Of a DNA stretch of 64,000 nucleotides, positions 35,839 to 44,032 are shown piece after piece. Location of the stretch: assembly GCF_001757995.1 (NCBI RefSeq), contig NZ_LXLV01000067.1, positions 33,356 through 97,355 of the forward strand. Direction: 5' to 3'. Position 1 is the stretch's first letter. Every line of letters starts with the position of its first letter. The position numbers and the translations under genes are program-made. The notes beneath the pieces were generated by a model. That model was not told the DNA's origin, did not search any database, and saw only the letters and a list, made by a program, of their open reading frames with translations. This DNA is from Bacillus mycoides. Its GTDB lineage: Bacteria; Bacillota; Bacilli; Bacillales; Bacillaceae_G.

Positions 35839-37140
35839 ATGAAACAAAATCGTTCGCTTCATTATATTTTTTGGCGATGGCATTTTTATGCTGGGCTTTT
35901 TATTACGCCGCTTCTTATTACTTTGTCACTAAGCGGAATTGGGTATTTATTTCGGGAAGAAGTTGAAGATTTCATTTATAAAGATCTATATTTTGGGAAG
36001 AGCGCCCAAACAGAATCTATTTCGATGTCTGATTCTATTTCATTAACAGAGAAAAAATATCCACATTATAGTGTGGCGAAAATTAGTGAGTTTAATGGGG
36101 ATTATAATACTAGGCTTACCATTGCAAATGAATATACAGGAATGCAAAAATATGTGTATTTAGATAGCAATAATCAAATTGTCGGAGATCAAAACGCAAG
36201 TGAAACGTTTGCCAATATTATGCGGGAATTGCATAGCTCCCTCTTAGTCGGCGGCACTATTGTCAACTATTTAGTGGAACTCGCTGCGTGCTGGACAATC
36301 TTTTTAATTGTAACTGGTTTGTATATGAGCATACGCCAATTTAAAAACACACCACCATCCAATAAGCGGGAACGAGCAAAAAAACGTCATTCATTAATTG
36401 GTATTATATTTACAATTCCTCTCGTTCTTTTAGTCGTAACAGGATTACCTTGGTCTGCTTTTATGGGGAAGCAAATTTATACGATTGCTACGTCCAATGA
36501 ATCACTCGGTTATCCGAAATTGTATATATCAGCACCTGAATCAAAGTTTAAGGAATTACCATGGGCAACAAGGCAAGAAAATCCTCCTGAATCTAACTCA
36601 AATGAGCCAAAAGCAATCTCAGTTGATGAGTTACAAAAAGGCGTTCAAATAAAGAAGCCATATGTTATCTCACTGCCAGCTGATCCAAAAGGTGTATTCA
36701 CTGTTTCAAAATCGAGCGGCTCTGGTATTACAGGCATGCACGTAGCACCGAATGAAGAAATTACTGCTTATTTCGATCAGTATAGCGGGGAACTTATTTC
36801 AAAAACGGACTATCGTGACTACGGATTATTTGCAAAGTGGTTCTCTTACGGTATCCCGCTTCATGAAGGACATTTATTCGGATGGCCTAATAAAATATTA
36901 TGCTTACTAACGACGTTATCTTTATTACTTCTCATCTATTACGGAGTAAAAATGTGGTTAGCAAGAAAACCGAAAGGAAAGTTAGCAGCACCTCCAAAGC
37001 AAAAAGATAAGAAGAGCTTATTCGCTTTCATCATCATTATGGTTGTACTAGGCGCTATCATGCCTTTATTCGGACTATCTGTTTTAGTTATTTTCACAAT
37101 TGAACTTCTCATATACGTATTTTCCAAAATACGATCATAA
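35839..37140 (+). CDS. PepSY-associated membrane protein
   Basis: 433 residues with the PepSY_TM arrangement: a first helix (HYIFWRWHFYAGLFITPLLITLSLSGIGYLF), PepSY-like extracytoplasmic regions, three further helices, and a last pair at the C-terminus. Conserved His residues in WRWHFYAG and around ELHSSLL, and HEGHLFGWP, probably bind heme or iron. Related proteins assist siderophore or flavin-linked iron reduction. The stop codon TAA adjoins a bcr1 element. Confidence 0.8.
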   Translation: MKQNRSLHYIFWRWHFYAGLFITPLLITLSLSGIGYLFREEVEDFIYKDLYFGKSAQTESISMSDSISLTEKKYPHYSVAKISEFNGDYNTRLTIANEYTGMQKYVYLDSNNQIVGDQNASETFANIMRELHSSLLVGGTIVNYLVELAACWTIFLIVTGLYMSIRQFKNTPPSNKRERAKKRHSLIGIIFTIPLVLLVVTGLPWSAFMGKQIYTIATSNESLGYPKLYISAPESKFKELPWATRQENPPESNSNEPKAISVDELQKGVQIKKPYVISLPADPKGVFTVSKSSGSGITGMHVAPNEEITAYFDQYSGELISKTDYRDYGLFAKWFSYGIPLHEGHLFGWPNKILCLLTTLSLLLLIYYGVKMWLARKPKGKLAAPPKQKDKKSLFAFIIIMVVLGAIMPLFGLSVLVIFTIELLIYVFSKIRS

Positions 37141-37321
37141 TAAAGTGAAACTTTAATCAGTGGGGGTTTTGTCCATCTCCCACTGATTATTAGCCCTCAC
37201 CAATCGGGCTTTTACGGGCAGTTGACCTCCCACCTAACTCCTTCGCATTCGTATTCGTATTCGTATTCGTATTCGCCGAATTTTGAGGTGGGAGTCTTAC
37301 TGCCCGTTAATGCGGGATAAA
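37141..37321 (+). repeat. bcr1-type repeat element
   Basis: 181 bp beginning TAAAGTGAAACTTTAATCAG and ending GCGGGATAAA, with internal inverted repeats (CAGTGGGGG / CCCACTG; CCCACCT / AGGTGGG; CGGGCAGT / ACTGCCCG). Flanking ATAA/ATAAA could be the duplicated target (TTTAT on the other strand). It matches copies at 39881-40039 and 43825-43982 and includes an ATTCGT microsatellite. bcr1 is reported only from the B. cereus group. Confidence 0.85.
37247..37275 (+). repeat. ATTCGT hexanucleotide microsatellite inside bcr1
   Basis: Nearly five perfect ATTCGT units in a row. The other two full bcr1 copies have different sequence here, so the run expanded in this copy. Confidence 0.9.
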
Positions 37322-37322
37322 A

Positions 37323-37352
37323 AGAAAACCACTCTATATGAGTGGTTTTCTT
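37323..37352 (-). terminator. Terminator of ytpA-ytpB
   Basis: AGAAAACCACTC and GAGTGGTTTTCT stem with a T-rich end on the minus strand, next to the ytpB stop at 37355. Confidence 0.75.
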
Positions 37353-37354
37353 CT

Positions 37355-38431
37355 TCACTGCGCCATTTTCTTTCGGTACATCTTCCCGTTCCAGTAGAAG
37401 AATCGTGAAGTGAGCCCTCCGTATTTTACAATGCGCCGTGCCATTTTGTTCATATTCTTTTGTGCTGATACTTTTTGATCTGATAAATAAATACCAAGTA
37501 ATCCTCGGCTTATGAGACGATGAAACTTCGCATGAGGCAAATCACCAATGCTCTTCTCTGCTTCTTCTACAAAATGTTTCATACGATCTAATATGGCTTG
37601 CTCGTTTTCATAATAACTACAGAAATTCAAATCTCCGCCGATACGGTCTTCTTCTTGATCGATGAAATAATCAAGTAAAATGTGAAGTCCTTGTACGTAA
37701 GGAAAGTATCCTTGTCTAATTTTCACAATATCTTCTTCATGTAACTCATCATGAAATGCATATGCTACAAGACAGAAAATTCCAAGCGTAGAACCTGCAC
37801 ATGCTGAAAACTCAAACCAACTCATCGGTGGTAAGTTTTCTTTATGCGCTTCAAACCATGTTTTTAAGCGTGGTTCTCTTTCTTCTAACTTCACGTGTTT
37901 ATGAATTTGCAAATCACAATAATAACAAGCAAGTTCATGAAGAATTGGAGCAATTTTGTCATAATGCTTCGTTTTCTTTAAAACATCCTGACATGTTTCA
38001 ACAAGCTCATCTAAATAACCACCATCATCTTGATCATCACGATAACGATAATAGTTACCGCCTCCTTCAACTTCAGGACTTAATGCCATTACCATCGACT
38101 CATGAAGAGCCGCAAAGTCTTTCGGGTCAAGTGATGTACTACGATCACATAAATTATCTAAGTAGTCGCTAATAGTTTGATACGCTACAATAAAACGAAT
38201 ACATTCCTCACGATGTTCATTTGCTAGCAGCGCTAAAATACCACCGCCCTCGCAATGAAACGTTTTATTTTCAATACTTGCGATCGCTTGACTATGAAGC
38301 TCGTCATTCGGAATATGGTAGGCACGCTCTTTCCACATCGCTAGCTCATGGTGTACAACCGGAAACACATCACGGTATACTTTGGCCATGAGCGTTATGG
38401 GATTACTCGGTACGTTCACTTCTTCCTTCAT
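37355..38431 (-). CDS. ytpB: Tetraprenyl-beta-curcumene synthase YtpB
   Basis: 358 residues, all helical DUF2600 family. Aspartate-rich metal sites: DYLDNLCDR (about 89-97), and a second cluster DYFIDQEEDRIGGDLNFCSYYE (about 257-278). The B. subtilis enzyme cyclises all-trans-tetraprenyl diphosphate to the sesquarterpene precursor. Downstream of ytpA by 28 bp. Start could be ATG 38431 or GTG 38419, because the ribosome site abuts the first ATG. Confidence 0.9.
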   Translation of the reverse strand: MKEEVNVPSNPITLMAKVYRDVFPVVHHELAMWKERAYHIPNDELHSQAIASIENKTFHCEGGGILALLANEHREECIRFIVAYQTISDYLDNLCDRSTSLDPKDFAALHESMVMALSPEVEGGGNYYRYRDDQDDGGYLDELVETCQDVLKKTKHYDKIAPILHELACYYCDLQIHKHVKLEEREPRLKTWFEAHKENLPPMSWFEFSACAGSTLGIFCLVAYAFHDELHEEDIVKIRQGYFPYVQGLHILLDYFIDQEEDRIGGDLNFCSYYENEQAILDRMKHFVEEAEKSIGDLPHAKFHRLISRGLLGIYLSDQKVSAQKNMNKMARRIVKYGGLTSRFFYWNGKMYRKKMAQ

Positions 38432-38459
38432 CTCCTCTATTAAATGTACAAATAATAAT

Positions 38460-39263
38460 TTATTTGTTTGTTTCTACTATATTATTGACACGTATTTCAG
38501 TAAATGACTGAATATAATTCAAAATTTCATCACGCTCATACTCATTTAATAACTCATGATAACAATTAGGCCATTCCTTATATGCCTTATCACTAATTTT
38601 AACATTATCAAACCATGTGCGGACACGTGTTTTATCTACAAGTTTATCCTCACATGCCTGCATTAGCAAGAGCGGAACATCTGGAAAATCATCTATTTTC
38701 TCATGAGCAATCTCGATAGACTTAATTAATTCACTATACCAACGCACTGATACTTTACGCAAGAACAATGAATCATTCTCCATCGCATCCCTCACTTCAT
38801 GATTGCGAGTTGACATTTCTACAGTGAGATTTGTTGCAAATTGCAATTTCGGGGCAACGATATTTAATATTTTTGAAGCAGCACGAAGCGGAGCGGAGGG
38901 TGCAGCTAATACTCCTAAACAAGGCGAGCTTAGTACAATCCCATCTATGTCCTCTCTTTTCGTTTCTTGCATCATACGAATAACGACAAGTCCTCCCATA
39001 CTATGCCCAAATAAAAAAATAGGCAATCTATATTTTCTTGCTTCTTTCACCCATAACTTTATTTCCTTTATGTATTCATCAAATGAGTCGATATGTCCTC
39101 TATTTCTTGAAGTTGTTCCGTGTGCTGGAAGATCGCCCATAACGACGTGATAACCGATATGATTCCACATTTCTGCAACTGCTTCATAACGCCCGTGATA
39201 TTCCATAGCACCATGTACGATAATAATGACGGCTTTCGCTTCTTCCGCTTCATAGTTCCACAT
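38460..39263 (-). CDS. ytpA: Alpha/beta hydrolase YtpA (lysophospholipase-like)
   Basis: 267 residues. HG box IIIVHGAMEYHGRY (about 15-28), nucleophile elbow GHSMGG (about 96-101), Asp in ACEDKLVD and His near PNCYHELLNE. The start MWNYEAEEAKAV matches B. subtilis YtpA and follows GGAGGAGTTTCGT; an extension of 14 codons is possible but lacks a ribosome site. In B. subtilis YtpA is linked to bacilysocin (a lysophospholipid antibiotic) formation. Operon with ytpB. Confidence 0.88.
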   Translation of the reverse strand: MWNYEAEEAKAVIIIVHGAMEYHGRYEAVAEMWNHIGYHVVMGDLPAHGTTSRNRGHIDSFDEYIKEIKLWVKEARKYRLPIFLFGHSMGGLVVIRMMQETKREDIDGIVLSSPCLGVLAAPSAPLRAASKILNIVAPKLQFATNLTVEMSTRNHEVRDAMENDSLFLRKVSVRWYSELIKSIEIAHEKIDDFPDVPLLLMQACEDKLVDKTRVRTWFDNVKISDKAYKEWPNCYHELLNEYERDEILNYIQSFTEIRVNNIVETNK

Positions 39264-39337
39264 ACGAAACTCCTCCATTTCACTCTTTTTCATAATTTGA
39301 TACACTAAAACTAGTCTCTAGGAAAGGAAGGCTTTAC

Positions 39338-39850
39338 ATGATATATCCTTACAAAGAAAAAAATCCGAAAATTGCGAGTAGTGCTTTTATCGCTGACTAC
39401 GTTACCATTACAGGCGATGTTTCCATTGGCGAAGAATCAAGTATTTGGTTTAATACAGTCATACGCGGCGATGTTTCACCAACAATAATTGGAGACCGGG
39501 TAAATGTACAAGACCAATGTACACTTCACCAAAGCCCGCAGTATCCTCTTATTTTAGAAGACGACGTTACAGTTGGGCATCAAGTTATTTTACATAGCTG
39601 TCATATTAAAAAAGATGCTTTAATTGGAATGGGTTCTATTATATTAGATGGTGCTGAAATTGGTGAAGGAGCTTTCGTCGGTGCTGGTAGTCTCGTTTCA
39701 CAAGGAAAGAAAATTCCTCCTAATACGTTAGCTTTCGGTCGTCCTGCGAAGGTCATTCGCGAATTAACAGAAGAAGACCGTAAAGATATGGAACGTATCC
39801 GCACACAATACGTTGAAAAAGGACAATATTATAAATCGTTACAAAAATGA
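39338..39850 (+). CDS. ytoA: Gamma-carbonic-anhydrase-like hexapeptide protein YtoA
   Basis: 170 residues with left-handed beta-helix hexapeptide repeats (GDVSIGEESSIWFNTVIRGD, then VNVQDQCTLHQSP, VTVGHQVILHSCHI, and GMGSIILDGAEIGEGAFVGAGSLVSQGKKIP). The zinc-type His residues (LHQS, VGHQ, LHSCHI) are preserved. Enzymatic activity of this clade is uncertain. Full length for the family. It has its own terminator, shared on the far side with bcr1. Confidence 0.88.
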   Translation: MIYPYKEKNPKIASSAFIADYVTITGDVSIGEESSIWFNTVIRGDVSPTIIGDRVNVQDQCTLHQSPQYPLILEDDVTVGHQVILHSCHIKKDALIGMGSIILDGAEIGEGAFVGAGSLVSQGKKIPPNTLAFGRPAKVIRELTEEDRKDMERIRTQYVEKGQYYKSLQK

Positions 39851-39857
39851 TTTTATC

Positions 39858-39884
39858 GCTGCCAGTCTTATGGCAGCTTTTTTT
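39858..39884 (+). terminator. Terminator of ytoA
   Basis: GCTGCCA-GTCTTA-TGGCAGC followed by TTTTTTT. Confidence 0.9.
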
Positions 39885-40039
39885 ACCCCGCATTAACGGG
39901 CAGTAAAACTCCCACCTCAAAATTCGGATGGAGCAAAGAAGTTAGGTGGGAGATCAACTGCCCGTAAACGCCCGATTGGTGAGGGCTAATAATCAGTGGG
40001 GGATGAACAAAACCCCCACTGATTATACTTTCACTTTAT
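39881..40039 (-). repeat. bcr1-type repeat element (inverted)
   Basis: About 159 bp, the reverse complement of the copy at 37141: it ends with TATACTTTCACTTTAT and contains CCCGATTGGTGAGGGCTAATAATC. The T-rich run at its start overlaps the ytoA terminator tail. Confidence 0.85.
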
Positions 40040-40148
40040 GAAAAAACCTAACTTTTTCTTTACAAAACATTATTATTCCCTCAATAAAATCTTATTAAAA
40101 TAGAAGTTAATAACTCCATATATATGTAAATGAGGGAGGAAAAATCTC

Positions 40149-40679
40149 ATGAAGGTCAGTGGACTATATAAAATAGAATGTTACATTTTCAAAGGAATTA
40201 ATCGCTACTTTGATCAAAAAACATTAAACATCTTTTTCAGCAATATTACCCATATCGGTGGTGCAAGTTTTTCCATTGCACTTACCCTATTCTTTTTAAT
40301 TTTCGCAATAGGGAATTTGCATCAAGCTGCAATTGCAACTGCTATTTCTTTAACAATTAGCCATATTCCTGTGCAAATATTAAAAAGATGGTATCCACGA
40401 AAACGCCCTTATTTAACAATTCAAGATGCGAAATATCCAGTACATCCGTTAAAAGATCATTCTTTTCCATCTGGTCATACAACAGCTGTTTTCTCTGTTT
40501 TCGTTCCATTTGTTTGCTACAACCCAAGCTTACTTATGTTTCTAATTCCGCTAGCACTATGCGTCGGTATTTCCCGTATTTATTTAGGGCTTCATTATCC
40601 GTCAGATGTATTTGTAGGCATGTGCCTTGGCACTTGCTCTGGCATCATCTCTTTTTATCAACTCATTCCACTCATGTAA
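40149..40679 (+). CDS. PAP2-family phosphatase (membrane)
   Basis: 176 residues with several membrane helices. Phosphatase motifs: KRWYPRKRP (about 79-87), FPSGHTT (about 108-114), and SRIYLGLHYPSD (about 145-156), which is K-X6-RP, PSGH and SR-X5-H-X3-D. It hydrolyses a lipid phosphate, for example undecaprenyl pyrophosphate or phosphatidate. It lies nine bases before a glycosyltransferase, so the two likely act together in glycolipid or envelope metabolism. Confidence 0.88.
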   Translation: MKVSGLYKIECYIFKGINRYFDQKTLNIFFSNITHIGGASFSIALTLFFLIFAIGNLHQAAIATAISLTISHIPVQILKRWYPRKRPYLTIQDAKYPVHPLKDHSFPSGHTTAVFSVFVPFVCYNPSLLMFLIPLALCVGISRIYLGLHYPSDVFVGMCLGTCSGIISFYQLIPLM

Positions 40680-40688
40680 AGGAGCGAT

Positions 40689-41834
40689 ATGATGAGAGTC
40701 GCCATATTTACCGATACATTTACACCACAAGTCAACGGTGTGGCGAAAACTTTGGAACGTTTAACTAAATATTTTCAAAAAGAAAATATCGCCTATTCTG
40801 TTTTCGCCCCTCAGCATACGGCAGAAGATAATTTCGTAGCGAATGTGAACAAAATGAGAAGTATCCCGTTAACAATATTATATCCAGAATGTCGCTTTGC
40901 CTTTCCTACTCCGCGCATTAAGCGGGAACTTCTTGCCTTTAAACCTGATATCATTCACATCGCTACGCCTTTCAATATGGGACTTTGTGGGTTATATTAT
41001 GCCAAAAAGTTAAATATCCCAGTTGTTGGTTCTTATCATACTGATTTTGACGCCTATTTACGCTATTACAAAATCGAATTTCTCTCCAATATGCTATGGA
41101 ACTATTTAAGGTGGTTTCATAGTCATATGCAAAAAAACTTTGTTCCTTCTCCTGAAACATTACATCAATTAAAGAAAAAAGGATTTCAACAGCTCTATAT
41201 TTGGGGACGTGGTGTAGATTGCACCCTCTTTCATCCAGCTTACAATACAGACCTATTCCGAAAAAAATATAATATTACAGCGAAGTATGTCCTTTCCTAT
41301 GTTGGGCGGATTGCTCCTGAAAAAGATATTGATACGCTGCAAGACCTTATCGTTAAAACGACGCATACTCGAAGCGACATTCATTGGCTCATCGCCGGAG
41401 ACGGTCCTCTAGCAACAAATTTGTATGAAGCGGTTCCGAAAACAAATGTCACCTTTACTGGCTATTTACAAGGTGAGGATTTAGCTGAAGCATATACTTG
41501 TTCTAACATAATGGTATTTCCATCAGCTACTGAAACATTCGGAAATGTTGTACTTGAATCACTTGCGTGCGGTACACCTGTTATTGGTGCGAATAGTGGC
41601 GGGGTTAAAAATATTATTACAGATGGAAAAACGGGAGTTCTTTGTCCGCCCAAAAATGCGGATTCATTTCTATCCTCCATTTATTCTTTAATGCAAAATG
41701 AAGACCAGCTTATACAAATGGGCATAGCGGCTTCGTCTTATGCCAAATCAAAAAGCTGGGATGAGATCTTCCGTGGCTTACTTAATCAATATGAAACAGT
41801 CCTTCAGTACACCGCATCAGAATTACTCGCTTAA
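40689..41834 (+). CDS. Glycosyltransferase family 4 protein
   Basis: 381 residues, GT-B fold: MRVAIFTDTFTPQVNGVAKTL (N-terminus, sugar-acceptor side), VGRIAPEKDIDTLQDL (about 210-225) and the donor-binding SATETFGNVVLESLACGTPVIG (about 277-298) with the E-X7-E pattern. Close in pattern to glycolipid-forming mannosyl/glucosyl transferases. Follows the PAP2 gene with AAAGGAG upstream; the start may be ATG 40689 or 40692. Product unknown. Confidence 0.85.
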   Translation: MMRVAIFTDTFTPQVNGVAKTLERLTKYFQKENIAYSVFAPQHTAEDNFVANVNKMRSIPLTILYPECRFAFPTPRIKRELLAFKPDIIHIATPFNMGLCGLYYAKKLNIPVVGSYHTDFDAYLRYYKIEFLSNMLWNYLRWFHSHMQKNFVPSPETLHQLKKKGFQQLYIWGRGVDCTLFHPAYNTDLFRKKYNITAKYVLSYVGRIAPEKDIDTLQDLIVKTTHTRSDIHWLIAGDGPLATNLYEAVPKTNVTFTGYLQGEDLAEAYTCSNIMVFPSATETFGNVVLESLACGTPVIGANSGGVKNIITDGKTGVLCPPKNADSFLSSIYSLMQNEDQLIQMGIAASSYAKSKSWDEIFRGLLNQYETVLQYTASELLA

Positions 41835-41840
41835 ACACAA

Positions 41841-41871
41841 AAACTCCCTTCAAAAAAATGAAGGGAGTTTA
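41841..41871 (+). terminator. Terminator of the PAP2-glycosyltransferase operon
   Basis: AAACTCCCTTCA-AAAAAA-TGAAGGGAGTTT stem. Confidence 0.85.
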
Positions 41872-42004
41872 TTACACGGTCACAAATTTTAGTTTAATAA
41901 ATGATAAACAAGGTTAAATATCACTTTATTTCTATATTCATTATAACAAAAATAAACATAACTAAACAGACTTGTAATAAAAACCCATAAAAATTAATAT
42001 ATGG

Positions 42005-42106
42005 TTATACAGTTTTTTTACTACTGTATAATGATTTTAAGAAATTCCCCTTAAAATCAGCTTACTCACATACCTTTATACAGCAATTGTTCCCCAATTC
42101 TGTATA
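42005..42106. other. Two inverted repeats built on TATACAG
   Basis: TTATACAGT (42005-42013) pairs with ACTGTATAA (42023-42031), and TATACAG (42077-42083) pairs with CTGTATA (42100-42106) in a 102-bp stretch. The arms are the same seven to nine bases. It sits in the 284-bp gap between the glycosyltransferase and mobA. No gene reads through it. Role unknown. Confidence 0.5.
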
Positions 42107-42107
42107 T

Positions 42108-42142
42108 CAAAAAACCTTTCATTCATTTGAAAGGTTTTTTTG
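42108..42142 (-). terminator. Terminator of mobA, overlapping its coding end
   Basis: AAAAACCTTTC-AAATGAAT-GAAAGGTTTTTT on the minus strand. The left arm lies inside the last codons of mobA. Confidence 0.8.
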
Positions 42143-42721
42143 AGCCTGCACATATTCTTCTTTCGTATTCACATTCATAAACCAATCCGCATTCGCTTGT
42201 ACATCTTCTCCAGCAACATATTTCGCATTACATTGTGATAAAAGCTGCCCCATGCTTCTTTTTTCTTCCTTAAGCAGTTTCTCAATTTTCCCTTTTACAC
42301 GTTTATGATACGCTGCAAGTAGCGGCTGTTTTCTACCTTCAATTATAGGAACAATCGCATCATACTCATCGCTCGTTTGCTCTAATAAAATGGTAATCCA
42401 CTCATTTGAAACATTCGGTGCATCACAAGGCATGATAATATACCAATCTGAATCTATGTATTCCATCCCTGATACAATTCCAGCAAGTGGTCCATTTCCT
42501 TTATAATGCGGAATATCTTCTATAACAGGAACTTGTACGAATTGTTCTACTCGCTCTTTTATATCAGAATGACTAATAACAACAACATCTCGCAAAATAC
42601 TTTCCATTACTTTCACAATATGCTCTACAAAAGTAGTTCCCTTCCAAATGGCTAATGCTTTCGGCTCTCCAAATCGGCTCGACATACCTCCTGCCAATAC
42701 AATTCCAGCACACCTTTTCAT
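42119..42721 (-). CDS. mobA: Molybdenum cofactor guanylyltransferase MobA
   Basis: 200 residues, nucleotidyltransferase fold: [20 protein letters not shown] (about 8-27) with the GTP-binding loop, then [11 protein letters not shown] (about 94-104) with the metal Asp. It attaches GMP to Mo-molybdopterin. It starts four bases inside moaB, so the pair is a separate unit from the 4.6-9.8 kb cluster. The coding end overlaps its terminator. Confidence 0.93.
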   Translation of the reverse strand: MKRCAGIVLAGGMSSRFGEPKALAIWKGTTFVEHIVKVMESILRDVVVISHSDIKERVEQFVQVPVIEDIPHYKGNGPLAGIVSGMEYIDSDWYIIMPCDAPNVSNEWITILLEQTSDEYDAIVPIIEGRKQPLLAAYHKRVKGKIEKLLKEEKRSMGQLLSQCNAKYVAGEDVQANADWFMNVNTKEEYVQAQKNLSNE

Positions 42722-43227
42722 TGGCGGTGCAGCTCAAATGTAATGTGACCTAATTCAGGCAAAATCAATTTATTCATCGCAAGACGAACAGCTCCGCTAG
42801 ATCCCGGCATTGAAAAGACAACTTTACGCCCAATTGTACCACCAATTGCCCTACTTAACATCGCACTACTTCCGATATCTTCTAAATAACTAATCATGCG
42901 GAACAACTCACCAAATCCGACAATTTCTTTATCTAATAACACCGACACAGCTTCAATCGTTACATCACGTTTCGTAATACCAGTTCCGCCATTTGTTAAT
43001 ATAACATCAACATCTTCCCTATGATAACCAGCTAACACCGCTTGCTGAATGCTCTCTTTATCATCTTTTACAATTTCATAGGCAGTCACTGTATGTCCTG
43101 CTTCTTTTAATAATTCATGTAATAGTTGTCCGCTCTTATCCGTCTCTTCCGTACGTGTATCGGAAATCGTCACGATCTTGCAACGCGCTTCTTTTGGAGC
43201 TTGTTTTTTATGTTCAGTTACGCTCAT
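42718..43227 (-). CDS. moaB: Molybdopterin adenylyltransferase-like protein MoaB
   Basis: 169 residues, MogA/MoaB fold: [32 protein letters not shown] (about 17-48), [16 protein letters not shown] (about 78-93) and [21 protein letters not shown] (about 137-157). It probably adenylylates molybdopterin before metal insertion by MoeA. Operon partner of mobA. Confidence 0.92.
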   Translation of the reverse strand: MSVTEHKKQAPKEARCKIVTISDTRTEETDKSGQLLHELLKEAGHTVTAYEIVKDDKESIQQAVLAGYHREDVDVILTNGGTGITKRDVTIEAVSVLLDKEIVGFGELFRMISYLEDIGSSAMLSRAIGGTIGRKVVFSMPGSSGAVRLAMNKLILPELGHITFELHRQ

Positions 43228-43472
43228 TTTTTATCTTTCCTTTCTTAAAGACTTTTCTTCATTTTATCATACATATCTTTACACAATTATGTATGAAGCC
43301 AACGATGCATCATGATACAATATAAGTATATACACCCACAAAAAGGAAAATATTTTTTTTTATACTCCTAGACTTCACATCATTAGCTACTCTTTAACTC
43401 CCCTTATATTTTCTACATAGTAGATTTTATTTTAAAACTTACATTATAAAAGAATTTGGAGGTTCACACACT

Positions 43473-43652
43473 ATGGAACTTTATAAAAAATTAACAACAA
43501 CATTCATTCTCTTATTTGTTGCTTCCATCACTGTCGGCTTTTCTTTAAAAGGCGCAATTCCATACGCTACATTAGTGAGTATTATATTCGCAACGCTATT
43601 TTTACTGAGCAGTGCTTTTTGCGCAGGAAAAGCGCGTCAACTGAAAGGGTGA
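43473..43652 (+). CDS. Small two-helix membrane protein
   Basis: 59 residues with two hydrophobic helices (LTTTFILLFVASITVGFSL and ATLVSIIFATLFLLSSAFC). GGAGG ribosome site eight bases before the ATG. It ends seven bases before the CxxC protein and is likely co-transcribed. Function unknown. Confidence 0.6.
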   Translation: MELYKKLTTTFILLFVASITVGFSLKGAIPYATLVSIIFATLFLLSSAFCAGKARQLKG

Positions 43653-43658
43653 CCGTCT

Positions 43659-43841
43659 ATGTTCCGTAAGAAACCAATCCTTTGTAAAGTATGTGAAAAG
43701 GAAATACAAACGCATGAAAAAGCATGGATTCATATGCCATTTCCGGCAAGTGGTATGACAAATATGAGAAAGTATATTGAGCTAGACGGCGAAGTTTATT
43801 GCAGTTCATGCATTCAAGTAGTAAATAAAGTGAAACTTTAA
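43659..43841 (+). CDS. Small CxxC protein whose stop codon lies in bcr1
   Basis: 60 residues with two CxxC pairs (CKVC at about 9-12, CSSC at about 48-51), so probably one zinc or similar metal site. The last codons (NKVKL, stop TAA at 43839-43841) come from the bcr1 repeat (AAATAAAGTGAAACTTTAA), so the native C-terminus was probably a little different. Good spacing to the previous small gene. Function unknown. Confidence 0.65.
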   Translation: MFRKKPILCKVCEKEIQTHEKAWIHMPFPASGMTNMRKYIELDGEVYCSSCIQVVNKVKL

Positions 43842-43982
43842 TCAGTGGGGGTTTTGTTCTTCCCCACTGATTATTAGTTAAACCAATCGGGCTTTTACGG
43901 GCAGTTAGCCTCCTACCTAACTTTTTTGCTTTACAGCCGAATTTTGAGGTGGGAGGCTTACTGCTCGTTAATGCGGGATAAA
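43825..43982 (+). repeat. bcr1-type repeat element inserted at a gene end
   Basis: 158 bp, same order of motifs as the copy at 37141, flanked by ATAAA at both sides (43825-43829 and 43978-43982). It lies inside the last codons of the CxxC gene. Confidence 0.85.
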
Positions 43983-43989
43983 ACCAAAT

Positions 43990-44026
43990 AAAAAAAGCTT
44001 TGCGCTCACCGCGCAAAGCTTTTTTT
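43990..44026 (-). terminator. Terminator of metK
   Basis: AAAGCTTTGCGC and GCGCAAAGCTTT form a strong stem with a T run on the minus strand, before the end of metK at 44033. Confidence 0.85.
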
Positions 44027-44032
44027 CATATA

